Source of the DNA: FEN-1297 sp046706945 | GTDB taxonomy: Bacteria > Bacteroidota > Ignavibacteria > Ignavibacteriales > Ignavibacteriaceae | Direction of reading: 5' to 3' | Length of the DNA stretch: 34,629 bases | Assembly: GCA_046706945.1 (NCBI GenBank) | Contig: JBJKOY010000628.1 | Location: 1 to 34,629 of the forward strand | In this document: piece after piece, positions 7,890-15,578 of the stretch | Layout: each line of letters starts with the position of its first letter | How positions within the stretch are numbered: position 1 is the stretch's first letter | The notes under the pieces: model-generated | The model's database searches: none | The model's input: only the letters and a program-made list of their open reading frames with translations | Told to the model about the DNA's origin: nothing | Translations under genes and position numbers: made by a program

Positions 7890-9062
7890 TCACTTCATCA
7901 CAACAAGTTTTTTTGTTGAGATAAAATTTCCCGCCTGCAGCCTGTAAAAATACAATCCGCTGGGTAATCCGGAACCGTTAAACCTTACGGCATAGTTCCC
8001 GGGAGACTCAAATTTATCTACAAGTGTATTAACGTTTTGTCCGAGCACGTTAAATACTTTTAACACGACCAGCGAAGCCTTGGGAATTGAATAACCTATG
8101 GTAGTGGTGGGATTGAACGGGTTGGGGTAATTTTGATCCAGCATATAAGATCCTGGTACGGGAGATTCCCTGCCTGTTACGCCGGTTATACCGGAGAAAG
8201 TCATTCCTGCCAGCGGATTTGTCGTAAAACTTATTGTGCCAATATTCACCGGGAACTTAACGGCCGGAACTGTTACACTATAGTTGGTTGCGCCGACCGA
8301 AATACCGATTTTTCCTCCGATCCCGACCGAAAGAGTCAGCTTGGATTTCAAAGATTCCTTTATTCCGGAAACAAACAGGGAAGATCCGTTTACGGTCACG
8401 GGAATCGAATCGTTTTCCGAAGCGATGCTTCCGAGACCGGTGGATAAGAGGGTACCCGAGACGGTATTCTTTAAATCTTCGGACATGGTAAGATCAAAAT
8501 TAGCATTTATCGGAGTACCGGCAGTGGTAGAGCCAATATTAATTGAAGCAGTGCCGATCGGCAGATCGGGCAGCGAATCGGACAGTTCAACTACAGTGTC
8601 AAGAAGAAGAGTAGTAAAATTTTTCGTATCCTGTACTACAAGATCTATATCGTTATTTCCGACAAAAGTATTGGTAAAAGGGGCCGTAGCTTTGGGAACC
8701 GTTATATTATACTTAATGGTTGCCGAAGGGCCGAAGTCCATGCTTGCCGAGCCGCCCGTGCCTATAAACGTCAGTTCTTTGGAGGCGGTTGCACCGCTTA
8801 GTTGTCCGACACCGCCTATTCTAACGGTAGCCAGATTGCCTGCAAAGGCTATCTTGAGCTCAACATACGCGCTGACGTTCCCGGCCGTTCCGCCGATAAA
8901 ACCTGTATTCAGGACATAATCCGGAAAACCCGCCATTCCGGTCAAGGAAGGAAAATAAGCAATAGAGCTTTGGGCCCGTACGGAAAGCATGGGAGATAGT
9001 ATAAATAATAAAATTATAACTGCTAAATAATTATTTTTGCGGTATATGATTCCGTATGCCAT
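7890..9062 (-). CDS. Secreted beta-rich protein with T9SS C-terminal sorting domain
   Basis: ATG 9062 lies behind GGGAG. Residues 1-31 are a signal peptide (LAVIILLFILSPMLSVRAQ). The middle 270 residues are Gly/Ser/Thr/Val-rich, beta-strand-like and without a recognisable catalytic motif; they alternate 'GT...SINIG' type segments. The last 80 residues (YMLDQNYPNPFNPTTTIGYSIP... to KKLVVMK) are a type-A T9SS sorting and anchoring domain, so export through the type IX system to the cell surface or medium is expected. The body may be an adhesin or surface structural protein, but no family is recognised. Confidence 0.85.
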   Translation of the reverse strand: MAYGIIYRKNNYLAVIILLFILSPMLSVRAQSSIAYFPSLTGMAGFPDYVLNTGFIGGTAGNVSAYVELKIAFAGNLATVRIGGVGQLSGATASKELTFIGTGGSASMDFGPSATIKYNITVPKATAPFTNTFVGNNDIDLVVQDTKNFTTLLLDTVVELSDSLPDLPIGTASINIGSTTAGTPINANFDLTMSEDLKNTVSGTLLSTGLGSIASENDSIPVTVNGSSLFVSGIKESLKSKLTLSVGIGGKIGISVGATNYSVTVPAVKFPVNIGTISFTTNPLAGMTFSGITGVTGRESPVPGSYMLDQNYPNPFNPTTTIGYSIPKASLVVLKVFNVLGQNVNTLVDKFESPGNYAVRFNGSGLPSGLYFYRLQAGNFISTKKLVVMK

Positions 9063-9234
9063 ATTAAACTCCCGATATAAATTAATTTAAAGACGAGCGA
9101 CCTTTTTTTAATATTTTTTTAATCCGCCGGTTTGTTTGGTTCTGCAAGAGGTAATTTAATTGATGAATTTAACAAATCGTTATTAATATTATCAATAACC
9201 GCTTTCAAAATTATCTCATCCGTATGCTCCAGAA

Positions 9235-9274
9235 CATACCGGGGAAATGCATGACGAAAAATTTTACCGGTATG
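9235..9274. repeat. Short inverted repeat upstream of the zinc-finger/mhq-like operon
   Basis: CATACCGG (9235-9242) and CCGGTATG (9267-9274) are perfect 8-base arms separated by 24 bases. They lie about 66 bases upstream of the zinc finger gene, in an otherwise AT-rich 277-base gap between divergent genes. It could be an operator for the downstream stress operon or the divergent secreted-protein gene. No other signal was recognised in this gap. Confidence 0.3.
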
Positions 9275-9339
9275 GTTAAATTAAGTCTGAATTAAATTTT
9301 TGTTGTACCGTAATTTTTGAATAAAACTGAAATGAAATT

Positions 9340-9618
9340 ATGAATATAAAAAACGCCAGCTGCATTCATTTAAAAAACATTAAAGAAATAAAAAAAGAAA
9401 AACGGCACGAGTGCGAGGAGTGCGTTAAAACAGGTTCGGATTGGGTTCACTTGCGAACGTGCCAGGAGTGCGGCGTAACTTTATGCTGCGACAATTCACC
9501 GAACCGCCACGCGTCCGGACACGCCCGCTCAAGCGGCCACCCGGTAATTGCTTCCGCGGAGCCCGGCGAAAAATGGCTATACTGCTACCCCGACGACGAA
9601 TACACCGAATATAATTAG
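9340..9618 (+). CDS. UBP-type zinc finger protein
   Basis: This 92-residue stand-alone ZnF-UBP domain shows the full set of potential zinc ligands: C8, H10, C25, C28, C41, C44, C49, H57, H61 and H67. In eukaryotes this domain reads the free C-terminal Gly-Gly of ubiquitin. Bacterial stand-alone versions are common, but their ligand is not established. It is the first gene of a plus-strand run with the dioxygenase (77 bases on) and the hydrolase, so it may share their stress-response regulation. No strong Shine-Dalgarno sequence precedes the ATG. Confidence 0.9.
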   Translation: MNIKNASCIHLKNIKEIKKEKRHECEECVKTGSDWVHLRTCQECGVTLCCDNSPNRHASGHARSSGHPVIASAEPGEKWLYCYPDDEYTEYN

Positions 9619-9695
9619 ACAGAAGTAATATTAGTATCCGGTTCCGGCCCGAATTAAAGCGGAACTTGATTTGGAGTATTATTTGAGGAGTGAAT

Positions 9696-10649
9696 ATGAC
9701 AAAACTAATCAGCGGAATACATCATATAACCGCACTGGCGGACGAGCCGCAAAAAAATATTGATTTTTATACGGGAATCCTGGGCCTTCGGCTGGTTAAG
9801 AAAACAGTAAACTTCGACGCCCCGGAGACTTATCATTTTTACTACGGCAACGAAACCGGCGAACCCGGAACAATCCTCACCTTTTTCCCTTACCCCGGAA
9901 TCCCCAAAGGCAGACGCGGGAAAGGAATGCTCAACTTTACGATGTTTTCTCTCCCGACGTCATCAATAAGGTATTGGGAAAACCGTATGCAAAAATTCAA
10001 CATCGATTATAAAGATCTTTATGAACGATTTGACGGCGAGGTTGTTCTTTCCTTTGAAGATCCGGACGGACTCGGACTGGAACTTGTATTCAACGATAAG
10101 GATGCTAGGCCCGGCTTTACCTACGGACAAATTCCTCAGGAATTTTCAATCAAAGGTTTCTTCGGTGCCGAAATCCGGGAGGAAGGATATGAGCGTACCG
10201 CGGGTCTGCTTATGCAGCAGCTCGATCACGAACTAATTGCGGAAAAAGGCAACCGGTTCAGGTTCGCTACTGCCGATAAGCCCGGGAATTATATCGATAT
10301 TATATGTTCGCCGGACAGCCTCAGAAGTTTGAGCGGAGCCGGCACAGTGCATCACATAGCTTTCTGCACCGGAAGCGAACAGACTCAGGCAGAAGTAAGA
10401 AATAAAATTGCCGGAAGGATGCTGGATCCTACTCCGGTTATAGACCGGCAATATTTTAAATCAGTTTATTTCAGAGAGCCCGGCGGCGTATTGTTCGAAG
10501 TAGCAACGTTAAAACCCGGCTTTACGATCGACGAAAATCCCGCCAGTTTGGGAAAGGGATTGAAGCTTCCGCCGCAGTACGAACAATTTCGCGATAAGAT
10601 TCAAAATATTTTGATACCTGTAAACCTTAACCCGGAAAGCTACCGTTAA
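9696..10649 (+). CDS. mhqO: Ring-cleaving dioxygenase of the VOC family, MhqO-like
   Basis: This 317-residue two-module vicinal-oxygen-chelate protein begins GIHHITALADEPQKNIDFYTGILGLRLVKKTVNFD (first metal His early in strand one). A second module follows from about residue 150, with 'AGTVHHIAF' and the distal ligand Glu in 'PGGVLFEVA'. This resembles Bacillus MhqO/MhqA, extradiol-type dioxygenases that open hydroquinone-derived rings. GTG 9690 is in frame, but GAGGAG (9685-9690) is spaced five bases from ATG 9696, which is preferred. A hydrolase gene starts one base after the stop, matching the mhqO-mhqD pairing known from Bacillus. The exact aromatic substrate is not predictable. Confidence 0.85.
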   Translation: MTKLISGIHHITALADEPQKNIDFYTGILGLRLVKKTVNFDAPETYHFYYGNETGEPGTILTFFPYPGIPKGRRGKGMLNFTMFSLPTSSIRYWENRMQKFNIDYKDLYERFDGEVVLSFEDPDGLGLELVFNDKDARPGFTYGQIPQEFSIKGFFGAEIREEGYERTAGLLMQQLDHELIAEKGNRFRFATADKPGNYIDIICSPDSLRSLSGAGTVHHIAFCTGSEQTQAEVRNKIAGRMLDPTPVIDRQYFKSVYFREPGGVLFEVATLKPGFTIDENPASLGKGLKLPPQYEQFRDKIQNILIPVNLNPESYR

Positions 10650-10650
10650 C

Positions 10651-11271
10651 ATGGATTCAAAAAATATATTTACATCCGGTGCTCCATTAGACCTTGCGGA
10701 GAAGGCTCTTATTATGGTTCACGGACGAGGTGCTTCGGCGGGCGATATTCTCGCACTTTCGGGATATTTAAATATAAGCGGCTTCGCGCTTATAGCGCCC
10801 CAGGCTGTTAACGGGAGCTGGTACCCGTTTTCTTTTCTTATGCCGCCGGAACGGAATGAACCCGGACTTTCGGAGTCGCTCATGCTTCTCGGGGAGATCG
10901 AAAAAGACATTAACAAAAAGGGGATCCTGTCAGATAAAATATACTTCCTCGGGTTTTCCCAGGGATGCTGTCTTGTGCTGGAATACGTTACCCGGAATGC
11001 CAAAAAGTACGGGGGAATTGCAGGGTTTACCGGGGGATTAATTGGCGATAAAATTTACGCGGATAGTTATAAAGGCGACTTCGGCCGGACGCCGGTCTTC
11101 ATCGGCACTAGCGACCCCGATCCGCATGTGCCGCCGGAAAGAGTCGAAGACACAAGCAGGATAATGGAAAAAATGAATGCCGAAGTTTCTTTAAAAATAT
11201 ACAAGGATATGGGACATACCATTAACCGCGACGAAATCGATACCGTAAACAAATTAATTTTTCCGAGATGA
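10651..11271 (+). CDS. mhqD: Phospholipase/carboxylesterase-type alpha/beta hydrolase, MhqD-like
   Basis: This 206-residue serine hydrolase shows HGRGASAGD (oxyanion-hole region), the nucleophile S103 in GFSQG, an acid at D155 or D157 (SDPDPH) and H189 (MGHT). Length and order fit the YpfH/MhqD carboxylesterase family. It starts one base after the dioxygenase stop, so translation is likely coupled. In the Bacillus mhq regulon, the homologous pair protects against quinones and other thiol-reactive electrophiles; the same role is inferred here from context. No MarR-type repressor (MhqR) gene is present in the window. Confidence 0.88.
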   Translation: MDSKNIFTSGAPLDLAEKALIMVHGRGASAGDILALSGYLNISGFALIAPQAVNGSWYPFSFLMPPERNEPGLSESLMLLGEIEKDINKKGILSDKIYFLGFSQGCCLVLEYVTRNAKKYGGIAGFTGGLIGDKIYADSYKGDFGRTPVFIGTSDPDPHVPPERVEDTSRIMEKMNAEVSLKIYKDMGHTINRDEIDTVNKLIFPR

Positions 11272-11279
11272 ACCTGAAC

Positions 11280-11292
11280 ACCGGCAGCCGGT
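11280..11292. terminator. Possible small convergent terminator hairpin
   Basis: A GC-rich ACCGG-CAG-CCGGT hairpin lies between the convergent ends of the hydrolase and aldo/keto reductase genes, followed by an AT-rich stretch without a clean T-run. Its position is right for a terminator, but the stem is only five pairs. Confidence 0.3.
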
Positions 11293-11313
11293 TATAAATA
11301 ATATTTTATAAAT

Positions 11314-12393
11314 TTAATATTTCCTCCCCCTTAAATCCTGCCAGGTCTTTCCCGAGTTAAACTTCACCGGATCAAGTACTTTCGGCCGCGGGTCTTCGGC
11401 TTCATTAAGCTGCAGCACCATCCATTTCGGATACGGCACTCCCGGGTCAGACACTCGGTCCAGCTCTTCGAAATCTTCTTCGGTCAATTTGAGATCGGAG
11501 GCTTTGATGTTGTCATCCAGATGTGAAATTGTCCTGGCGGCAATGATCACGCTGCTGACTGCAGGACGCGATAATGTCCATGCTATCGCGGTACGGGCGG
11601 GACTGCACTGATGCCTTGCCGAAACATTTCTGAGAGTTTCGAGAACCCGGCTTCCGCGCGATTCGTCAATCGGTACAAACCGGCCGGCTTCTGCAAACCG
11701 CGTACCTTCAGGCGCTTTTTGTCCGGGATTATATTTGCCCGTCAGGTAACCGCCGGCAAGCGGACTCCAGACAAGAATTCCCAGTCCGGAATACTCGGCC
11801 AGCGAAGTCCATTCGTGTTCAAGCCCCCTTCCGACAAGACTATAATATAATTGAGCGGTAACGAATTTCTCGAGATGCTGTTCCCGTTGAATACCCAGTG
11901 AAACCGCGGCCTGCCAGGCAAAATAGTTGCTCAATCCTATGTACCGGACTTTGCCTTCCCGAACAAGATCGTCCAGTGTGCGGAGCGTTTCCTCAAGAGG
12001 AGTAACATCGTCCCAGCCGTGAACCTGGTAAAGATCTATATAATCCGTTTGCAGGCGGATAAGACTTGCTTCAATCTCCCGCCTGATGTTAACGCGGGTC
12101 GCGCCGCTGTGATTGAAATTATTATCGCTCATAGGAAGCCGGACCTTGGTAGCCAGTACAATCTCCCGCCTTATTCCTTTTAAAGCATTCCCGATTAAAG
12201 TTTCGCTTTCCCCCCGGCTGTACACGTCGGCGGTATCAATAAAATTTATACCTTTTCCAAGCGCGAACTTAATCATTTCATCGGTATCCTTTTGGTCGAG
12301 CCTTCCCAAATTCATCGCGTTTCCGAACTGCATTGAACCGAGCGAGAGAGCGCTTACTATCAGTCCGGAATTACCTAATTTACGGTACTCCAT
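11314..12393 (-). CDS. Aldo/keto reductase (second)
   Basis: ATG 12393 sits behind GGAAGAG. The tetrad is complete: D53 and Y58 (DTADVYSRG), K83 (LATKV) and H125 (YQVHGWD). The protein has 359 residues, with an extra C-terminal tail (about residues 325-359, PYPKWMVLQLNEAEDPRPKVLDP) beyond the usual 310-330. This resembles the YghZ/Kv-beta-like reductase subgroup, where many members reduce methylglyoxal or sugar aldehydes. It lies just downstream of the GH3 glycosidase (26 bases), so co-transcription and a role on sugar-derived carbonyls are possible. It is not closely similar to the other aldo/keto reductase in this window. Confidence 0.9.
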   Translation of the reverse strand: MEYRKLGNSGLIVSALSLGSMQFGNAMNLGRLDQKDTDEMIKFALGKGINFIDTADVYSRGESETLIGNALKGIRREIVLATKVRLPMSDNNFNHSGATRVNIRREIEASLIRLQTDYIDLYQVHGWDDVTPLEETLRTLDDLVREGKVRYIGLSNYFAWQAAVSLGIQREQHLEKFVTAQLYYSLVGRGLEHEWTSLAEYSGLGILVWSPLAGGYLTGKYNPGQKAPEGTRFAEAGRFVPIDESRGSRVLETLRNVSARHQCSPARTAIAWTLSRPAVSSVIIAARTISHLDDNIKASDLKLTEEDFEELDRVSDPGVPYPKWMVLQLNEAEDPRPKVLDPVKFNSGKTWQDLRGRKY

Positions 12394-12419
12394 TTCTCTT
12401 CCCTTTCATTAATAATATT

Positions 12420-14873
12420 TTACATGCGGTAATCTTTATTGGCCGTTTGGCCTGTTATTTCGAATTCGCCTTTTAATTTTATGTCGACGGACGAACTGCC
12501 GATCATTACGTCGAAGGTTCCGGGAACCACTTCCCACTTCATATACTGGTTAAGCAGCTGCAGATCCTCTGGCGTCAGCTTAAAACTCACGTTCCCGGTT
12601 TGGCCCGGTTCCAGCGATATTCTCTTAAATCCGCGGAGTTCGCTTACCGGAACAATTACCGGGGTTGTTCTTTCGTGAATGTAAAGCTGCACAACTTCGT
12701 CTCCTTTTACCTTTCCTATATTCTGCACGCTAAGTGAGACTGTTACGATTCCGCCAGTGTTCTGTTTAAGAGGAGTAATTTGCAGGTCGCTGAATTTAAA
12801 TTTCGTATAACTCAAGCCGTAGCCGAAGGGATACAGCGGACCGGTAACTCTGGCGCGGGCTTTCCGGTCTCCCGGCATATAAGATTCGCTCGCAGGCATA
12901 TAAGGAAAATTCAAAGGTACCTGACCTACGGATTTCGGAAAGGTTATAGGAAGTTTACCCCCGGGGTTGTACTCCCCGAAAACGGCTTTAGCAACCGCTT
13001 CTCCTGCTTCCGCCCCGGGAAACCAGGCTTCCATAATTGCGGGTACGTTGGCGTTAATCCAATTAATGGATAAAGGACGGCCGTTTAATAAAATCACAAC
13101 CGTGGGGGTCCCGGTATTATACACCGCTTTAACAAGCTGCAATTGATGACCCGGTAAATTTAAACTAACCCTGGATCTGCCTTCACCCACAGTTTTATCG
13201 TTTTCACCGACAACAACTATTGCAACGTCCGAATGTTCGGCGGCGTCTGCTGCCTGTTTTATCTGGTCTTTTTCTTCATCGGTAAGCCGGGTCTCAATAA
13301 TATCGCTTTCCGGGAAATCTTTATCCCTCACGTCGGGTCCTTTTACGTAAGTAACCTTTGTTCCTTTTGCAACTTCGGCTTTAATTCCTTCAAGGACCGT
13401 AGTAACTTTAACTCCTGAAGGTCCGTACCCGTTTATAAGGCTTTCCGACATTTCGGCGCACGGGCCTGTCACCAGAACGGAACGGATCTTACTTTTATCG
13501 AGCGGCAGAATATTGCCCGCATTTTTAAGAAGGACAAGCGATTCCTCTGCCGCGCGTAGCGATAAAGCAGTCGATGAAGGCTTATCTACATTTCGATCGG
13601 ATTCCGAAGTATCGACATAAGGGCGGTCGAAAAGTCCCAGCCAGTATTTCACCCGGAGAACTTCCCGGACGCGCCGGTCAAGAACGCTCATCGGCAGACT
13701 CCCGTCCTTCACGGCTTCCCGCAGCGGTTTCAGGAAAACTATCGGGTTCTGGAAATCGGTGCGGACATTTACCCCCGCTTCAAGCGCCTGTACCACCGCT
13801 CCTTCAAAATCTTTTTGAACGTGATGCTTTGAATATAAAAACTGCAGAGCGCCGCTGTCGGTAACGATATAACCTTTAAAGCCGAATTGCTGCCGCAGTA
13901 TTTGAGTAAGGAAATGATAGCTGCCGGTTATCGGTATACCGTCGTAATCATTGTACGAACTCATTACTCCTAAAGCGTCGGCTTTAACAGCCGCTTCAAA
14001 AGGCGGCAGGAACAAGGTATATACCTGCCGGGGAGTAACTTGCGGATCTGTACGGTTTGATCCGTCGCGGCCGCCTTTGGGAGCGCTGTAAACCGCAAAA
14101 TGCTTAAGCGTTGAAACCACATGCTGTCCCTGCAGACCTTTAACCATCTCGGCTCCGAGTTTTTCCAGCAGGTACGGATCTTCCCCGTAAGTTGACGGTA
14201 CTCTTCCCCAGCGCGGATCGCGCGCTATATCCATTTCGGGAGTATATACGTTAGTATAGCCCAGAGCCCTGGCTTCTTCTCCTTCGACCTGTCCTATCTT
14301 ATAAATAAGTTCCGGGTCCCATGTGCTGCCCTGGCCTATCTCAACCGGGAAGCTGGTAGCTTTATAGGCTTTTAATCCCCTTATTCCTTCGTTTGTAAAA
14401 TCGACGGGTATCCCGAGACGCGTCTGCTCGATAAAAAACCGCTGAACGTTATTTAATGCTTCGGCATGGCGGGCCGGCGGCCAAAACAGGTCCGATTTTT
14501 TCCGGCCGTTAAGCTGTTCGTCGATATTCGCGGCGCCGTTTTTCCACGTAGTATCGAGCCAGGCCCGTGTCGGCTGCTGATCCGTCAGCACGGCTCCGTA
14601 CCCGTATAAAGTCACCAGCTGCGCAGTCTTCTCGTCGACCGTCATCCTGCTCAGAAGGTCGTCGATCCTTTTAGCAACCGGCAGTTTAGGATCTTCGTAC
14701 GGATCCATTTTATCGTTTTTATTTAAATCGATCCAGCCTTTATGATAGATGGATTTTTTAATTGGGAAAGGATAGGATTGCGCTTCGATCCGCGGTGAAA
14801 GTAAAAATACGGCTGCTGCTAACGCTGTAATAACTGCAAGTTTATTGCCGGTTAGAATAAAAATCTTTTTCAT
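12420..14873 (-). CDS. Glycoside hydrolase family 3 (beta-glucosidase/beta-xylosidase)
   Basis: This 817-residue secreted enzyme has a signal peptide at residues 1-31 (LAAAVFLLSPRIEAQ). A (beta/alpha)8 GH3 domain follows with KHFAVYSAPKGGRDGSNR and the nucleophile D339 in GYIVTDSGA. The alpha/beta sandwich comes next, with a candidate acid/base E564 in VGEGRSR, and then a C-terminal fibronectin-III-like domain (about residues 710-795, 'VSLSVQNIGKVKGDEVVQLYIHE'). Enzymes with this architecture release glucose or xylose from the non-reducing end of oligosaccharides in the periplasm. With two GH39 enzymes nearby, xylo-oligosaccharides are plausible substrates. The start is ATG 14873; the Shine-Dalgarno sequence is weak. 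Confidence 0.93.
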   Translation of the reverse strand: MKKIFILTGNKLAVITALAAAVFLLSPRIEAQSYPFPIKKSIYHKGWIDLNKNDKMDPYEDPKLPVAKRIDDLLSRMTVDEKTAQLVTLYGYGAVLTDQQPTRAWLDTTWKNGAANIDEQLNGRKKSDLFWPPARHAEALNNVQRFFIEQTRLGIPVDFTNEGIRGLKAYKATSFPVEIGQGSTWDPELIYKIGQVEGEEARALGYTNVYTPEMDIARDPRWGRVPSTYGEDPYLLEKLGAEMVKGLQGQHVVSTLKHFAVYSAPKGGRDGSNRTDPQVTPRQVYTLFLPPFEAAVKADALGVMSSYNDYDGIPITGSYHFLTQILRQQFGFKGYIVTDSGALQFLYSKHHVQKDFEGAVVQALEAGVNVRTDFQNPIVFLKPLREAVKDGSLPMSVLDRRVREVLRVKYWLGLFDRPYVDTSESDRNVDKPSSTALSLRAAEESLVLLKNAGNILPLDKSKIRSVLVTGPCAEMSESLINGYGPSGVKVTTVLEGIKAEVAKGTKVTYVKGPDVRDKDFPESDIIETRLTDEEKDQIKQAADAAEHSDVAIVVVGENDKTVGEGRSRVSLNLPGHQLQLVKAVYNTGTPTVVILLNGRPLSINWINANVPAIMEAWFPGAEAGEAVAKAVFGEYNPGGKLPITFPKSVGQVPLNFPYMPASESYMPGDRKARARVTGPLYPFGYGLSYTKFKFSDLQITPLKQNTGGIVTVSLSVQNIGKVKGDEVVQLYIHERTTPVIVPVSELRGFKRISLEPGQTGNVSFKLTPEDLQLLNQYMKWEVVPGTFDVMIGSSSVDIKLKGEFEITGQTANKDYRM

Positions 14874-14970
14874 TTTCCGTTATTTTATTTAAGGAATAAA
14901 TAAAGTGAATTTATGGAGAATGGCCGGGTAACTGTAGAAAGCCTCCGTCAAAGAAATCTCAGGACCTATT

Positions 14971-15018
14971 GTTCAAACCATTCGAACAGAATATATAAAT
15001 AATTTCAAATATATTGAA
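14971..15018. promoter_or_regulatory. Two short dyads upstream of the GH3 gene
   Basis: GTTC-N9-GAAC (14971-14987) and the near-palindrome TTCAAATATATTGAA (15004-15018) lie about 100-145 bases upstream of the GH3 start, in a 205-base gap. They are the size of transcription-factor operators and could control the glycosidase. This is inference from symmetry only. Confidence 0.25.
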
Positions 15019-15078
15019 TACGATGTGATTTCTATATCGGTTTTATATGTTTGTTTTTTTAGGAGATATTTAATCGGG

Positions 15079-15462
15079 CTAATTATTTAACTGAAACATA
15101 ATCGAGACGGCAAGCTTAACGTTGACGTTTTTGCCGTTGTTTTCCCCCGGGGTAAAAGAAATTTCTTGAATCGCTTTTTCGGCTGCTTGATCGCATCCCA
15201 TTCCTATGCCTTTTATGACGGATACTTTATCCACTGCCCCGCTTGAGTTCACGTATACAAGCAGATAAACCTTGCCCTCCAGATGTGATTCTCTTGCGGA
15301 TTCCGGATAAATCAGATTTTTATATACGGCTGCCATTCCGCCCACCGGTTTAGGCATGACCTCGGCAAATGCAAGATAATTATCTTGCTGCTGGGAATAA
15401 GAAGGTTTAATAAAAGATGCGATTAGAATTAAAATTAGGAATGTGGTTCTTAGAACATACAT
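15079..15462 (-). CDS. Free-standing TonB C-terminal domain protein
   Basis: This 127-residue protein has a signal peptide (residues 1-23, ending PSYSQ). From residue 36 it carries the TonB C-terminal fold ('YPESARESHLEGKVYLLVYVNSSGAVDKVSVIKGIGMGCDQAAEKAIQEISFTPG'). Canonical TonB has a membrane anchor and a Pro-rich spacer; here the signal looks cleavable and no spacer exists. It is therefore more likely a secreted TonB-like domain protein, common in Bacteroidota, than an energy transducer. No ExbB/ExbD or TonB-dependent receptor gene is seen nearby. Confidence 0.85.
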   Translation of the reverse strand: MYVLRTTFLILILIASFIKPSYSQQQDNYLAFAEVMPKPVGGMAAVYKNLIYPESARESHLEGKVYLLVYVNSSGAVDKVSVIKGIGMGCDQAAEKAIQEISFTPGENNGKNVNVKLAVSIMFQLNN

Positions 15463-15578
15463 GATCGAAGTGCTTTCAATAAACGAAATCCTTTCCTTTA
15501 TTATCGGAAATTATTTTATGGAATTTATTAGAAAGCTTATATCTAAAAGTTTAAACTGCGATTATTGTTATTAGTAAA

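Noticed and set aside
8284..8919. Long plus-strand open frame of about 211 codons
   Set aside because: It is antisense to the T9SS secreted protein, whose signal peptide and sorting domain are unmistakable; the product has no recognisable features.
15079..15462. True TonB energy transducer
   Set aside because: No membrane anchor with Pro-rich spacer and no ExbB/ExbD nearby; only the C-terminal domain is present behind a signal peptide.
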